Shown: positions 1-5,193 of the stretch, one piece after another | Layout of the letters: each line of letters begins with the position of its first letter | Position numbering within the stretch: position 1 is the first letter of the stretch | The notes under the pieces: generated by a model | What the model was told of the DNA's origin: nothing | The model's input: the letters and a program-made list of their open reading frames with translations, nothing else | Databases searched by the model: none | Origin: Gammaproteobacteria bacterium | GTDB taxonomy: Bacteria > Pseudomonadota > Gammaproteobacteria > Poriferisulfidales > Poriferisulfidaceae | DNA length: 7,189 bases | Reading direction: 5' to 3' | NCBI GenBank assembly: GCA_007571105.1 | Contig: RKRZ01000119.1 | Location: 1 to 7,189 of the forward strand | Made by a program: the position numbers and the translations under genes

Positions 1-1
1 T

Positions 2-142
2 GATACTGCGGTGGTGCAGAATGTCGCGAAGATCCTTTACGGAATCCTGATTATTGCGTTGCTAATTCGCGAGCCTGGCGGATTGGCTGCATTGTGGCAG
101 AATATTAAACAGAGACTGCGGACATGGCCATTTCCGCACTAA
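2..142 (+). CDS. livM: LivM-type ABC transporter permease, C-terminal fragment
   Basis: This is the last 46 codons of an open frame that enters from the left edge and stops at TAA (140-142). The protein would be an inner-membrane permease subunit of a Liv-type (HAAT family) ABC importer. The fragment shows one hydrophobic segment (around KILYGILIIALLI), then the EPGGL motif found after the last membrane helix of LivM permeases, then a short basic cytoplasmic tail ending RTWPFPH. That WPFP ending is what I remember for the permease of the subfamily whose binding protein and LivF follow here. The gene order permease, binding protein, ATPase supports the call. The identification rests on a short tail and on context. 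The family is fairly sure; whether it is LivM rather than LivH is inferred from the EPGGL motif and tail. Confidence 0.8.
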   Translation, partial: DTAVVQNVAKILYGILIIALLIREPGGLAALWQNIKQRLRTWPFPH

Positions 143-315
143 GGAGAGGGCTGTTCAGAATGAAAACACATGCGTTTTGGCGCGTGTGATTCGAGAGACA
201 CGAGAGGATGGCAAAATGAGCAACTTGCTTAAAAGCCTTTTTCCGTGTAAAAAAAGCTTGCTGAAAAGCAGTTAACTGCAAGCAAAACTAAAAGCCTCTT
301 ATAGGAGGGCAATTT
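143..315 (+). promoter_or_regulatory. A/T-rich leader before the binding-protein gene, with a palindrome and repeated AAAAGC
   Basis: This gap is more A/T-rich than the flanking genes. It contains a perfect 12-bp palindrome, GCAGTTAACTGC (268-279), a larger inverted repeat GCTTGC/GCAAGC (256-261 with 278-283) and a short stem TGCT-GAAA-AGCA (259-270). AAAAGC occurs four times (231, 252, 264, 290), two of them within a 9-bp direct repeat TAAAAGCCT (230-238 and 289-297). A weak promoter-like pair is TTGCTT (225-230) and TAAAAA (248-253) with 17-bp spacing. A strong Shine-Dalgarno, AGGAGGG (303-309), ends the region. Binding-protein genes are often expressed above their permeases, so a local promoter or an mRNA-processing or stabilising structure is plausible. 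None of it is proven by sequence. Confidence 0.3.
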
Positions 316-1662
316 ATGAAAACTAAACTTTGGGTAACAGGTCTCGCAATGGCCGTCGCCATGTCCGCGACCGGACCTGTGGTAGCAGAAGGGGATGTTT
401 ATATTCCCATGCCTGTATACCGCATTGGCCCGTATGCAACTGGCGGCACCGGCTACTTCGGAGGCATCATCGATTACTACAATCTGATGAACATGACCGA
501 AGGCGGCGTTGGTGGTAGAAATATTATCTGGAATGAGTGCGAAACCCAATACAACGACCAGCAGGGCGTTGAGTGTTACCACCGGATGAAGGAATTCCAA
601 GGCAAGCAAGCTTTGTTCTTCGATCCTCTGTCCGTGGGTATCTCCACTTCTCTGGTCGCTCAGGGCCGTAAAGATAAAATCTCCATCATCGCAGTAAACC
701 ATGGCCGGACCGAAGGCCAGCGTGGCGATGTCTTCCCGTACTACTTCATGCCGGGTATTAATACCTATGACGAGCATTCCATCATCACGGCCTATATTGG
801 CCAGTTGGAAGGCGGCATGGAGAATCTGGCGGGCAAGAAGATCGTTCTGCTGTTCCACGGCTCCACCTATGGTCGTGAAGCTGTTGAGTTCACGCACATG
901 CTGTGCGAGAAGCACAATTGCGAGTCTGAAGCGATTGAGGTGCCCCACCCGGGCAACGAGCAGACTTCCCAGTGGCTGAAAATTCGCCGCTCGAAGCCTG
1001 ACTACGTAGTCCTGCGTGGCTGGGGTGTCATGAATCCGGTGGCCATGCAGACTGGTGTCCGCATGGGCTTCCCGATTGACCACCTGATCGGCAACATTTG
1101 GAGCAATGACGATGGTGACGTGAAGCCGGCTGGTTCTTCAGCCAATGGCTATCAGGCCATCACCACGCACCCGACGGGTCGTGTGGCTCCAGTCATCGAC
1201 GAAATTGTTGAAAAGGTCTACGGCGCTGGTAAAGGCGACCTGCAGGACAAATCCCGCATTGGTTCCAACTACTGGAACCTCGGCGTGATGGCAGGCGTCA
1301 TTCATCTGGAAGCAGTGCGTGTGGCTCAGGCCCGTTTTGGTCCTGACGTCAACTCTGCTCAGGTGCGCTGGGGCTTTGAGAACCTGAACCTGGATACCGC
1401 TCGCCTGGCTGAGCTGGGTGCAAACGGTCTGGTTCCGGAGATCAAAACCAATTGCATGGACCATGTCGGTGGCCATCAGGCCAAGTTCATCCAGTGGAAT
1501 TACGCTGCCACTCAGTGGGAAGTTGTGACCGACTGGATTGACGGTGACGTTGAGTTGTCCCAGTCCATCATTGACGCGAAGGCAGAAAATGCCATCGAAA
1601 ATGAGGGAATTACTCCGCGTGACTGCAACGATGAGAACGACCGCGACAACTATGATGTCTAA
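316..1662 (+). CDS. Periplasmic solute-binding protein of a Liv-type ABC importer
   Basis: The 448-residue product should be exported and capture substrate in the periplasm for the flanking permease and ATPase. Residues 1-24 form a Sec signal peptide: MKTK, a hydrophobic core, then VVA before a probable cut ahead of E25. No lipobox cysteine is present. The mature part fits a type I periplasmic-binding fold (Peripla_BP_6/LivK-like): the first lobe opens with PVYRIGPYATGG, then EGGVGGRNI, and NECE...GVECY (C75, C87). Later landmarks are SQWLKIRRSKPDYV (218-231), WGVMNPVA, and RWGFENLNLD (351-360). This matches the longer (about 420-450 residue) binding proteins seen beside LivF-like ATPases ending in VKHY, rather than classical E. 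coli LivK (about 370). C197/C202 and C380/C437 could form further disulfides. The start follows AGGAGGG at 6 nt spacing. Codon use favours CGT, GGT and AAC, suggesting high expression. Substrate unknown; branched-chain amino acids are the default guess only. Confidence 0.9.
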   Translation: MKTKLWVTGLAMAVAMSATGPVVAEGDVYIPMPVYRIGPYATGGTGYFGGIIDYYNLMNMTEGGVGGRNIIWNECETQYNDQQGVECYHRMKEFQGKQALFFDPLSVGISTSLVAQGRKDKISIIAVNHGRTEGQRGDVFPYYFMPGINTYDEHSIITAYIGQLEGGMENLAGKKIVLLFHGSTYGREAVEFTHMLCEKHNCESEAIEVPHPGNEQTSQWLKIRRSKPDYVVLRGWGVMNPVAMQTGVRMGFPIDHLIGNIWSNDDGDVKPAGSSANGYQAITTHPTGRVAPVIDEIVEKVYGAGKGDLQDKSRIGSNYWNLGVMAGVIHLEAVRVAQARFGPDVNSAQVRWGFENLNLDTARLAELGANGLVPEIKTNCMDHVGGHQAKFIQWNYAATQWEVVTDWIDGDVELSQSIIDAKAENAIENEGITPRDCNDENDRDNYDV

Positions 1663-1690
1663 CATCATAGCGGTTTCCATTAGTTGAAAC
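1650..1690 (+). repeat. Two short inverted repeats at the end of the binding-protein gene
   Basis: CTATGATG (1650-1657) and CATCATAG (1663-1670) are a perfect 8-bp inverted repeat separated by TCTAA, so the TAA stop codon sits in the loop. A second, weaker one is GTTTC (1673-1677) with GAAAC (1686-1690). With the strong stem at 1698-1722 they make three hairpins in a row in the 3' end of the mRNA. Such arrays can protect the upstream message from 3' exonucleases; that role is inference here. Confidence 0.5.
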
Positions 1691-1697
1691 GGGGAAT

Positions 1698-1730
1698 GGC
1701 GGGAGTGCACAGCACTCCCGCCTGACCTTT
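1698..1730 (+). terminator. Strong hairpin between binding protein and livF, probably a leaky terminator or mRNA stabiliser
   Basis: GGCGGGAGTGC (1698-1708) and GCACTCCCGCC (1712-1722) form a perfect 11-bp G/C-rich stem with the 3-base loop ACA. The stem is followed by TGACCTTTTG, so the T run is short and begins five bases late. That suggests partial termination, letting some transcripts continue into livF, and would explain higher dosage of the binding protein than of the ATPase. A role as an RNA-stabilising 3' end is equally possible. livF is only 80 bases further on and has no obvious promoter of its own. Confidence 0.6.
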
Positions 1731-1802
1731 TGAAAATCAGCGACTGCATTGTCGCCAAGCGTTTGCCCGCTTCGCCACAGTTCAGTCAGTACCCAACAGG
1801 CA

Positions 1803-2609
1803 ATGGACAGCACACCACTCCTTTCGATTAACAACATCGAAGTCACTTATAACCGCGTAGTTCTTGCTTTGCGCGGCATCAGCCTGCAAGTGATGGAAGG
1901 CGAGATCGTTTCTCTGCTCGGTGCGAATGGCGCCGGCAAGACCACCTCGCTCAAAGCCTGTTCCAATCTTCTGCCGGCAGAGCGTGGCCAGGTCACCAAA
2001 GGATCGATCGAGTTCATGGGAGAGGACACTCAGGACTTGAGCGCTTACGACATGGTGAAACACGGGGTCGCCCAGGTGCTGGAAGGCCGCCATTGCTTTG
2101 CGCATTTGACCGTCGAGGAGAATCTCATGACGGGATCTTTTATCCGCGACAATCGAGCTGAAGCGAAGAAAGATCTGGAGTTGGTGTACGAATATTTCCC
2201 CCGAATCAAAGTTCGTCGTAGAAGCCATGCTGGATTTACTTCCGGAGGCGAACAGCAGATGATTGCAATTGGTCGGGCGTTGATGTCACGGCCGAAACTG
2301 GTCCTTTTGGATGAGCCCTCAATGGGGATCGCTCCGCAGCTGGTCGAAGAAGTCTTCGAGATTGTGAAAAACCTCAACCGCAAAGAGGGCGTGAGTTTCC
2401 TCGTGGCCGAGCAAAACGCCATGATCGCATTGCGCTACGCAACCAAAGGCTATGTGGTTGAAAATGGCCGCGTGATGCTTCGTGGTAGTGCGGAAGAGCT
2501 GCTTGGTCGTTCTGATGTGAAGGAACTGTATCTGGGCACGGGCGCCGAAGGCCATGGGACTTTCCGCAACGTCAAGCACTATCACCGTCGCCGTCCGTCA
2601 TTCGCCTAA
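1803..2609 (+). CDS. livF: LivF-type ABC transporter ATPase
   Basis: The 268-residue cytoplasmic ATPase powers the Liv-type importer, normally as a heterodimer with LivG. Visible in order: Walker A GANGAGKT (40-47), Q-loop Q91 in the VLEGRH segment, ABC signature TSGGEQQ (146-152), Walker B LVLLDE (166-171) and VAEQN (201-205), where LivF proteins carry Gln in place of the switch histidine. The signature begins with Thr instead of the usual Leu, and the protein ends in a basic tail, FRNVKHYHRRRPSFA. Both are features I associate with the LivF of the same subfamily as the upstream binding protein. The ATG at 1803 is chosen because family members start just before PLLSINNIEVTY. An in-frame TTG 54 bases upstream would only add a non-conserved extension. 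The ribosome-binding site is poor (AGG at 1798-1800, 2 nt spacing), consistent with lower expression than the binding protein. Confidence 0.92.
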   Translation: MDSTPLLSINNIEVTYNRVVLALRGISLQVMEGEIVSLLGANGAGKTTSLKACSNLLPAERGQVTKGSIEFMGEDTQDLSAYDMVKHGVAQVLEGRHCFAHLTVEENLMTGSFIRDNRAEAKKDLELVYEYFPRIKVRRRSHAGFTSGGEQQMIAIGRALMSRPKLVLLDEPSMGIAPQLVEEVFEIVKNLNRKEGVSFLVAEQNAMIALRYATKGYVVENGRVMLRGSAEELLGRSDVKELYLGTGAEGHGTFRNVKHYHRRRPSFA

Positions 2610-2628
2610 TTGAGCCGTGTGTTATAGT
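2601..2628 (+). promoter_or_regulatory. Probable promoter of the leuA leader, extended -10
   Basis: TGTTATAGT (2620-2628) matches an extended -10 (TGn followed by TATAGT, five of six to TATAAT). The -35 is weak: TTCGCC (2601-2606) lies 16 bp upstream and overlaps the end of livF, as expected when an extended -10 compensates. Transcription would start near 2635, about 18 bases before the leader-peptide ATG. AGTGGC repeats at 2626-2631 and 2637-2642, 11 bp apart, over the predicted start; this could be an operator or chance. Confidence 0.5.
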
Positions 2629-2634
2629 GGCACA

Positions 2635-2854
2635 TCAGTGGCGGATAGAAAAATGACTCAAGCCCACTCGTTCAATTTTGTTTCCCGCACCCTTCAAAAG
2701 GGCGCGCCTTCCTTACTGTCCGGACTCTTGCTCCTGCCGCGGCTTGCGGCATAAAGAAACAATAGCTTGGCGCGCTTTATAACGCCGATACCGAAACAAA
2801 ATTTTTGTCAGACTTTCCCAGTTTGGGAGTCTCGGACGCAAGGAAAATTCTGAA
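2635..2854 (+). promoter_or_regulatory. leuA leader RNA: candidate leucine-responsive switch over the leuA ribosome-binding site
   Basis: Long-range stem (OFF candidate): 2709-2727, the Leu-codon region of the leader ORF, pairs with 2827-2845. The pairs are TTCCTT (2709-2714) with AAGGAA (2840-2845), then GTCCG/CGGAC (2718-2722 with 2833-2837) and GACTC/GAGTC (2723-2727 with 2827-2831), with one bulged T (2832) and a small internal loop at 2715-2716/2839. AAGGA (2840-2844) is the leuA Shine-Dalgarno, so this stem would hide it. Alternative pairing: AATTTTGTTTC (2674-2684) with GAAACAAAATT (2793-2803), an 11-bp perfect match, plus GCGCGCC (2702-2708) with GGCGCGC (2769-2775). Local hairpins: 2690-2702, 2735-2751 (TGCCGC/GCGGCA), 2767-2788, 2816-2828 (TCCCA/TGGGA). 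No G/C stem is directly followed by a T run, so control at translation is favoured over classical termination. The base pairing is read from sequence; the mechanism is inference. Confidence 0.65.
2653..2754 (+). CDS. leuL: Leucine-rich leader peptide controlling leuA
   Basis: This 33-codon ORF lies 100 bases before leuA and was recognised by composition and position, not by homology. It begins MTQAHSF and contains SLLSGLLLLP at residues 20-29, so six of residues 21-28 are Leu, and 8 of 33 overall. Codons 21-28 read TTA, CTG, TCC, GGA, CTC, TTG, CTC, CTG; the first Leu codon, TTA, is infrequent in leuA. Such a run is the hallmark of amino-acid leader peptides (LeuL of enteric bacteria is the model): when charged tRNA-Leu is scarce the ribosome stalls there. 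A weak Shine-Dalgarno (GGCGGA, 2640-2645) precedes the ATG by 7 nt. The ORF ends inside a hairpin (2735-2751). The peptide itself probably has no function after translation. The symbol is given by role only. Confidence 0.8.
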   Translation: MTQAHSFNFVSRTLQKGAPSLLSGLLLLPRLAA

Positions 2855-4390
2855 ATGGACACGTTGAAGATTTTTGATACCACGCTGCGGGATGGTGAGC
2901 AGAGTCCCGGGGCATCAATGACGCGGGAAGAGAAGTTGAGCATTGCCCGCGCACTTGAAAAAATGCGGGTGGACATCATTGAGGCAGGCTTTCCGATAGC
3001 CAGTCCCGATGAATATGAAGCCGTCAGCGAAATTGCCGCGACTCTTCGCGAAAGCACCGTTTGTAGCCTGGCTCGCGCTTTGGATAAGGACATCGACCGT
3101 GCCGGGGATGCCCTGAAGGGCGCTGTGCGACCGCGCATTCATACATTCATTGCAACCTCTCCCATCCATATGGAACAGAAGTTGCGGATGAGTCCGGATG
3201 AAGTTGTGGAGCGTGCTGTAGATGCCGTCAAGCGAGCACGCAATTACACGGACGATGTAGAGTTTTCGCCGGAAGATGCCGGACGCTCGGATATTGATTT
3301 CTTGTGCCGGGTGGTTGAAGCGGTGATTGATGCGGGAGCGTGCACGATCAATATTCCGGATACTGTTGGCTACAGCCTGCCGGTTCAGTTTGGCGAGCGC
3401 ATCGGGCAATTGATCGAGAGAATTCCGAATTCGGACAAGGCGGTTTTCTCGGTGCATTGCCACAACGATTTGGGGTTGGCGGTGGCCAACTCACTGGCGG
3501 CTGTGCTGCATGGCGCGCGACAGGTCGAATGCACCATCAACGGCTTGGGAGAACGTGCCGGCAACGCTTCGCTGGAAGAGGTTGTTATGGCGGTGCGAAC
3601 CCGTCAGGACACTTTTGCGTGTGATACAAATATAGATACCACGCAGATTGTTCCAACTTCCAAGCTGGTTTCCAGCGTCACCGGTTTTCCGGTTCAGCCG
3701 AACAAAGCTATCGTCGGCGCAAATGCGTTCGCGCATGAGTCCGGCATACATCAGGATGGGGTGTTGAAGTACCGTGAAACCTATGAGATTATGCGTGCCC
3801 AGGATGTCGGCTGGTCAGATAATCGAATTGTATTGGGCAAACATTCCGGACGGCGGGCAATCATGGATCGAGTTGACAAGCTCGGCCTGGAAGTTCCGGA
3901 AGAAGAGTTGGATGAATTTTTTGCACGCTTCAAGGAACTTGCAGATCGCAAGCACCAGATCTTTGATGCAGACCTGAGAAGCCTTGTACTCGAGGAAGTT
4001 GAAATTCGGGATACCGGCACCTACCAGTTGATTGATTTGGAAGTGACCTCAAAAATGGGCACCACGCCAGTTGCGCGCGTTACGCTTGAATATCAGGGGG
4101 AGCAGTACAGTGCGGAAGCTCCTGGAGGCGGTCCGGTTGATGCCTCTTTTCGCGCAATTGAGGAAGTTGTCCATTCCGACTCTGAATTACAGCTGTATTC
4201 TGTCAACAACATTACGACGGGAACAGATGCACAAGGAGAGGTTACTGTGCGGTTGTCCAAAGATGGCGCGGTGGTCAACGGGCATGGGGCACACACGGAC
4301 ATTGTGATTGCTTCCGCCCGGGCCTATTTGGTTGCCGTAGGCAAACTGGCCCAGGAGCCGGCAATGCACCCTCAACTGGATCATATTTGA
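2855..4390 (+). CDS. leuA: 2-isopropylmalate synthase
   Basis: LeuA condenses acetyl-CoA with 2-oxoisovalerate to 2-isopropylmalate, the first committed step of leucine synthesis in the cytoplasm. The 511-residue length is typical of the bacterial form. The N-terminal TIM-barrel catalytic domain shows DTTLRDGEQSPG (8-19) with metal ligand D13, HCHND (201-205) whose two histidines bind the divalent metal, and NGLGERAGNASLEE (229-242) with the metal-side Asn237. HESGIHQDG (294-302) lies in the linker region. The C-terminal LeuA dimer or regulatory domain (about 388-495), where leucine binds and inhibits, is complete and ends with the NGHGAHTDIVIASARAYL block. Feedback inhibition is therefore expected in addition to leader control. 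The ATG at 2855 puts DTTLRDGEQ at the usual place and follows AAGGA (2840-2844) at 10 nt. leuB, leuC and leuD are not next to it. The next gene starts 9 bases on. Confidence 0.98.
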   Translation: MDTLKIFDTTLRDGEQSPGASMTREEKLSIARALEKMRVDIIEAGFPIASPDEYEAVSEIAATLRESTVCSLARALDKDIDRAGDALKGAVRPRIHTFIATSPIHMEQKLRMSPDEVVERAVDAVKRARNYTDDVEFSPEDAGRSDIDFLCRVVEAVIDAGACTINIPDTVGYSLPVQFGERIGQLIERIPNSDKAVFSVHCHNDLGLAVANSLAAVLHGARQVECTINGLGERAGNASLEEVVMAVRTRQDTFACDTNIDTTQIVPTSKLVSSVTGFPVQPNKAIVGANAFAHESGIHQDGVLKYRETYEIMRAQDVGWSDNRIVLGKHSGRRAIMDRVDKLGLEVPEEELDEFFARFKELADRKHQIFDADLRSLVLEEVEIRDTGTYQLIDLEVTSKMGTTPVARVTLEYQGEQYSAEAPGGGPVDASFRAIEEVVHSDSELQLYSVNNITTGTDAQGEVTVRLSKDGAVVNGHGAHTDIVIASARAYLVAVGKLAQEPAMHPQLDHI

Positions 4391-4399
4391 CAATAGGCT

Positions 4400-5167
4400 A
4401 TGGCTGAAGAGAAAACTCCTCCATCTGATGCGCACCTGGAAGTTCTCGGGTTGCACCGATGGCAGCATCGATCGGATGCGCAAAACTCTGACACCGAGGA
4501 CCCCGGGCAGAGGGGGAATGGTTCAGAGGTGGTATCAGGCGGAGGCAACGGTCAATCCGAGAATACTTTGACTCTGGAGCCAGAAAAGGTCCATCAGCAT
4601 AAATGGCGACGATTGCGTAAAAACGTCTCTGAATGTACACGTTGTGAGCTTTACCGAACTCGAAAGAACACGGTATTCGGAGTCGGCAAGGAAGATGCGG
4701 ATTTGCTGCTGATTGGCGAGGCGCCGGGAGCGGATGAGGACGCGCAGGGGGAACCTTTTGTCGGCCGCGCCGGCCTGTTGCTCAATAATATGCTCTCAGC
4801 CATTGGGATGCAGCGCGAAGAGGTTTTCATCGCCAACATTCTCAAGTGCCGTCCTCCCGGCAATGAAAACCCAACTCCAGAGCAGGCCTACGAGTGCCGC
4901 GGACACCTTCAGGGGCAAATCGAACTGATTCAGCCGCGCGTGATCTTGGCTTTGGGCAGTGTTGCCGCACAAAACCTGCTGGAAGTGGACACGCCGATTG
5001 GCCGACTGCGAGGCCAGGTTCATTCACTTCCCGGAACCGAGATTCCTGTCATCCCCAGTTACCATCCTGCCTATCTGCTCCGCAGTCCGAAAAAGAAAGC
5101 CGATGCATTTCAGGACTTGCTGTTGTTGCTTGATGTCATGGCGCGTGGAAGCGCAACCCCATCCTGA
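4400..5167 (+). CDS. Family 4 uracil-DNA glycosylase with Fe-S cluster
   Basis: The 255-residue protein should remove uracil arising from cytosine deamination, the first step of base excision repair. The catalytic domain covers about residues 66-250. Seen there: motif 1 GEAPGADED (106-114), the GEPFVGRAG loop (117-125), KCRPPGNENPTP (149-160) and motif 2 HPAYLLR (222-228). Four cysteines, C79, C82, C150 and C166, sit where family 4 enzymes bind a 4Fe-4S cluster. Before the domain are a short hydrophobic/aromatic motif, HLEVLGLHRW (12-21), and a Gly/Ser/Asn/Glu-rich, probably disordered linker (about 24-60); compact thermophile UDGa enzymes lack this part. The motif supports the start at 4400, although the Shine-Dalgarno is very weak (TAGG, 2 nt spacing). 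Translation is likely coupled to leuA, whose stop is 9 bases upstream. The gene meets the AddB-like gene tail to tail. Confidence 0.93.
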   Translation: MAEEKTPPSDAHLEVLGLHRWQHRSDAQNSDTEDPGQRGNGSEVVSGGGNGQSENTLTLEPEKVHQHKWRRLRKNVSECTRCELYRTRKNTVFGVGKEDADLLLIGEAPGADEDAQGEPFVGRAGLLLNNMLSAIGMQREEVFIANILKCRPPGNENPTPEQAYECRGHLQGQIELIQPRVILALGSVAAQNLLEVDTPIGRLRGQVHSLPGTEIPVIPSYHPAYLLRSPKKKADAFQDLLLLLDVMARGSATPS

Positions 5168-5193
5168 TTTTGCTGAAGGACGTTAGCTTCTTC

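Noticed and set aside
216..275. 19-codon ORF (MSNLLKSLF...) before the binding-protein gene
   Set aside because: It has a possible AGAGG ribosome-binding site, but the Lys/Leu/Ser content follows the A-rich repeats, and there is no regulatory amino-acid run. Not enough to call a gene.
229..1083. 284-residue open frame on the minus strand opposite the binding-protein gene
   Set aside because: It mirrors the codons of a clear exported protein gene, has no recognisable domain, and its frame is explained by the codon bias of the plus-strand gene.
1138..1758. 206-residue minus-strand open frame covering the end of the binding-protein gene and the hairpins
   Set aside because: Also antisense to strong coding sequence, and no family features; its start falls in the intergenic hairpin region.
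1749..1802. N-terminal extension of LivF from a TTG at 1749
   Set aside because: The 18 added residues show no LivF similarity, and the ATG at 1803 gives the usual family start just before the first beta strand.
2701..2708. GGCGCGCC palindrome as a protein-binding or mobile-element site
   Set aside because: It is codons of the leader ORF and an arm of RNA pairing; no flanking repeats or element features.
2797..2808. ACAAAATTTTTGT as a terminator
   Set aside because: It is an A/T-only short palindrome; without a G/C stem it should not terminate. One half is better explained as an arm of the long-range pairing.
5168..5193. Bidirectional terminator between the convergent glycosylase and AddB-like genes
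   Set aside because: Only a 4-bp GAAG/CTTC pairing is visible in the 26-base gap, too weak to call.
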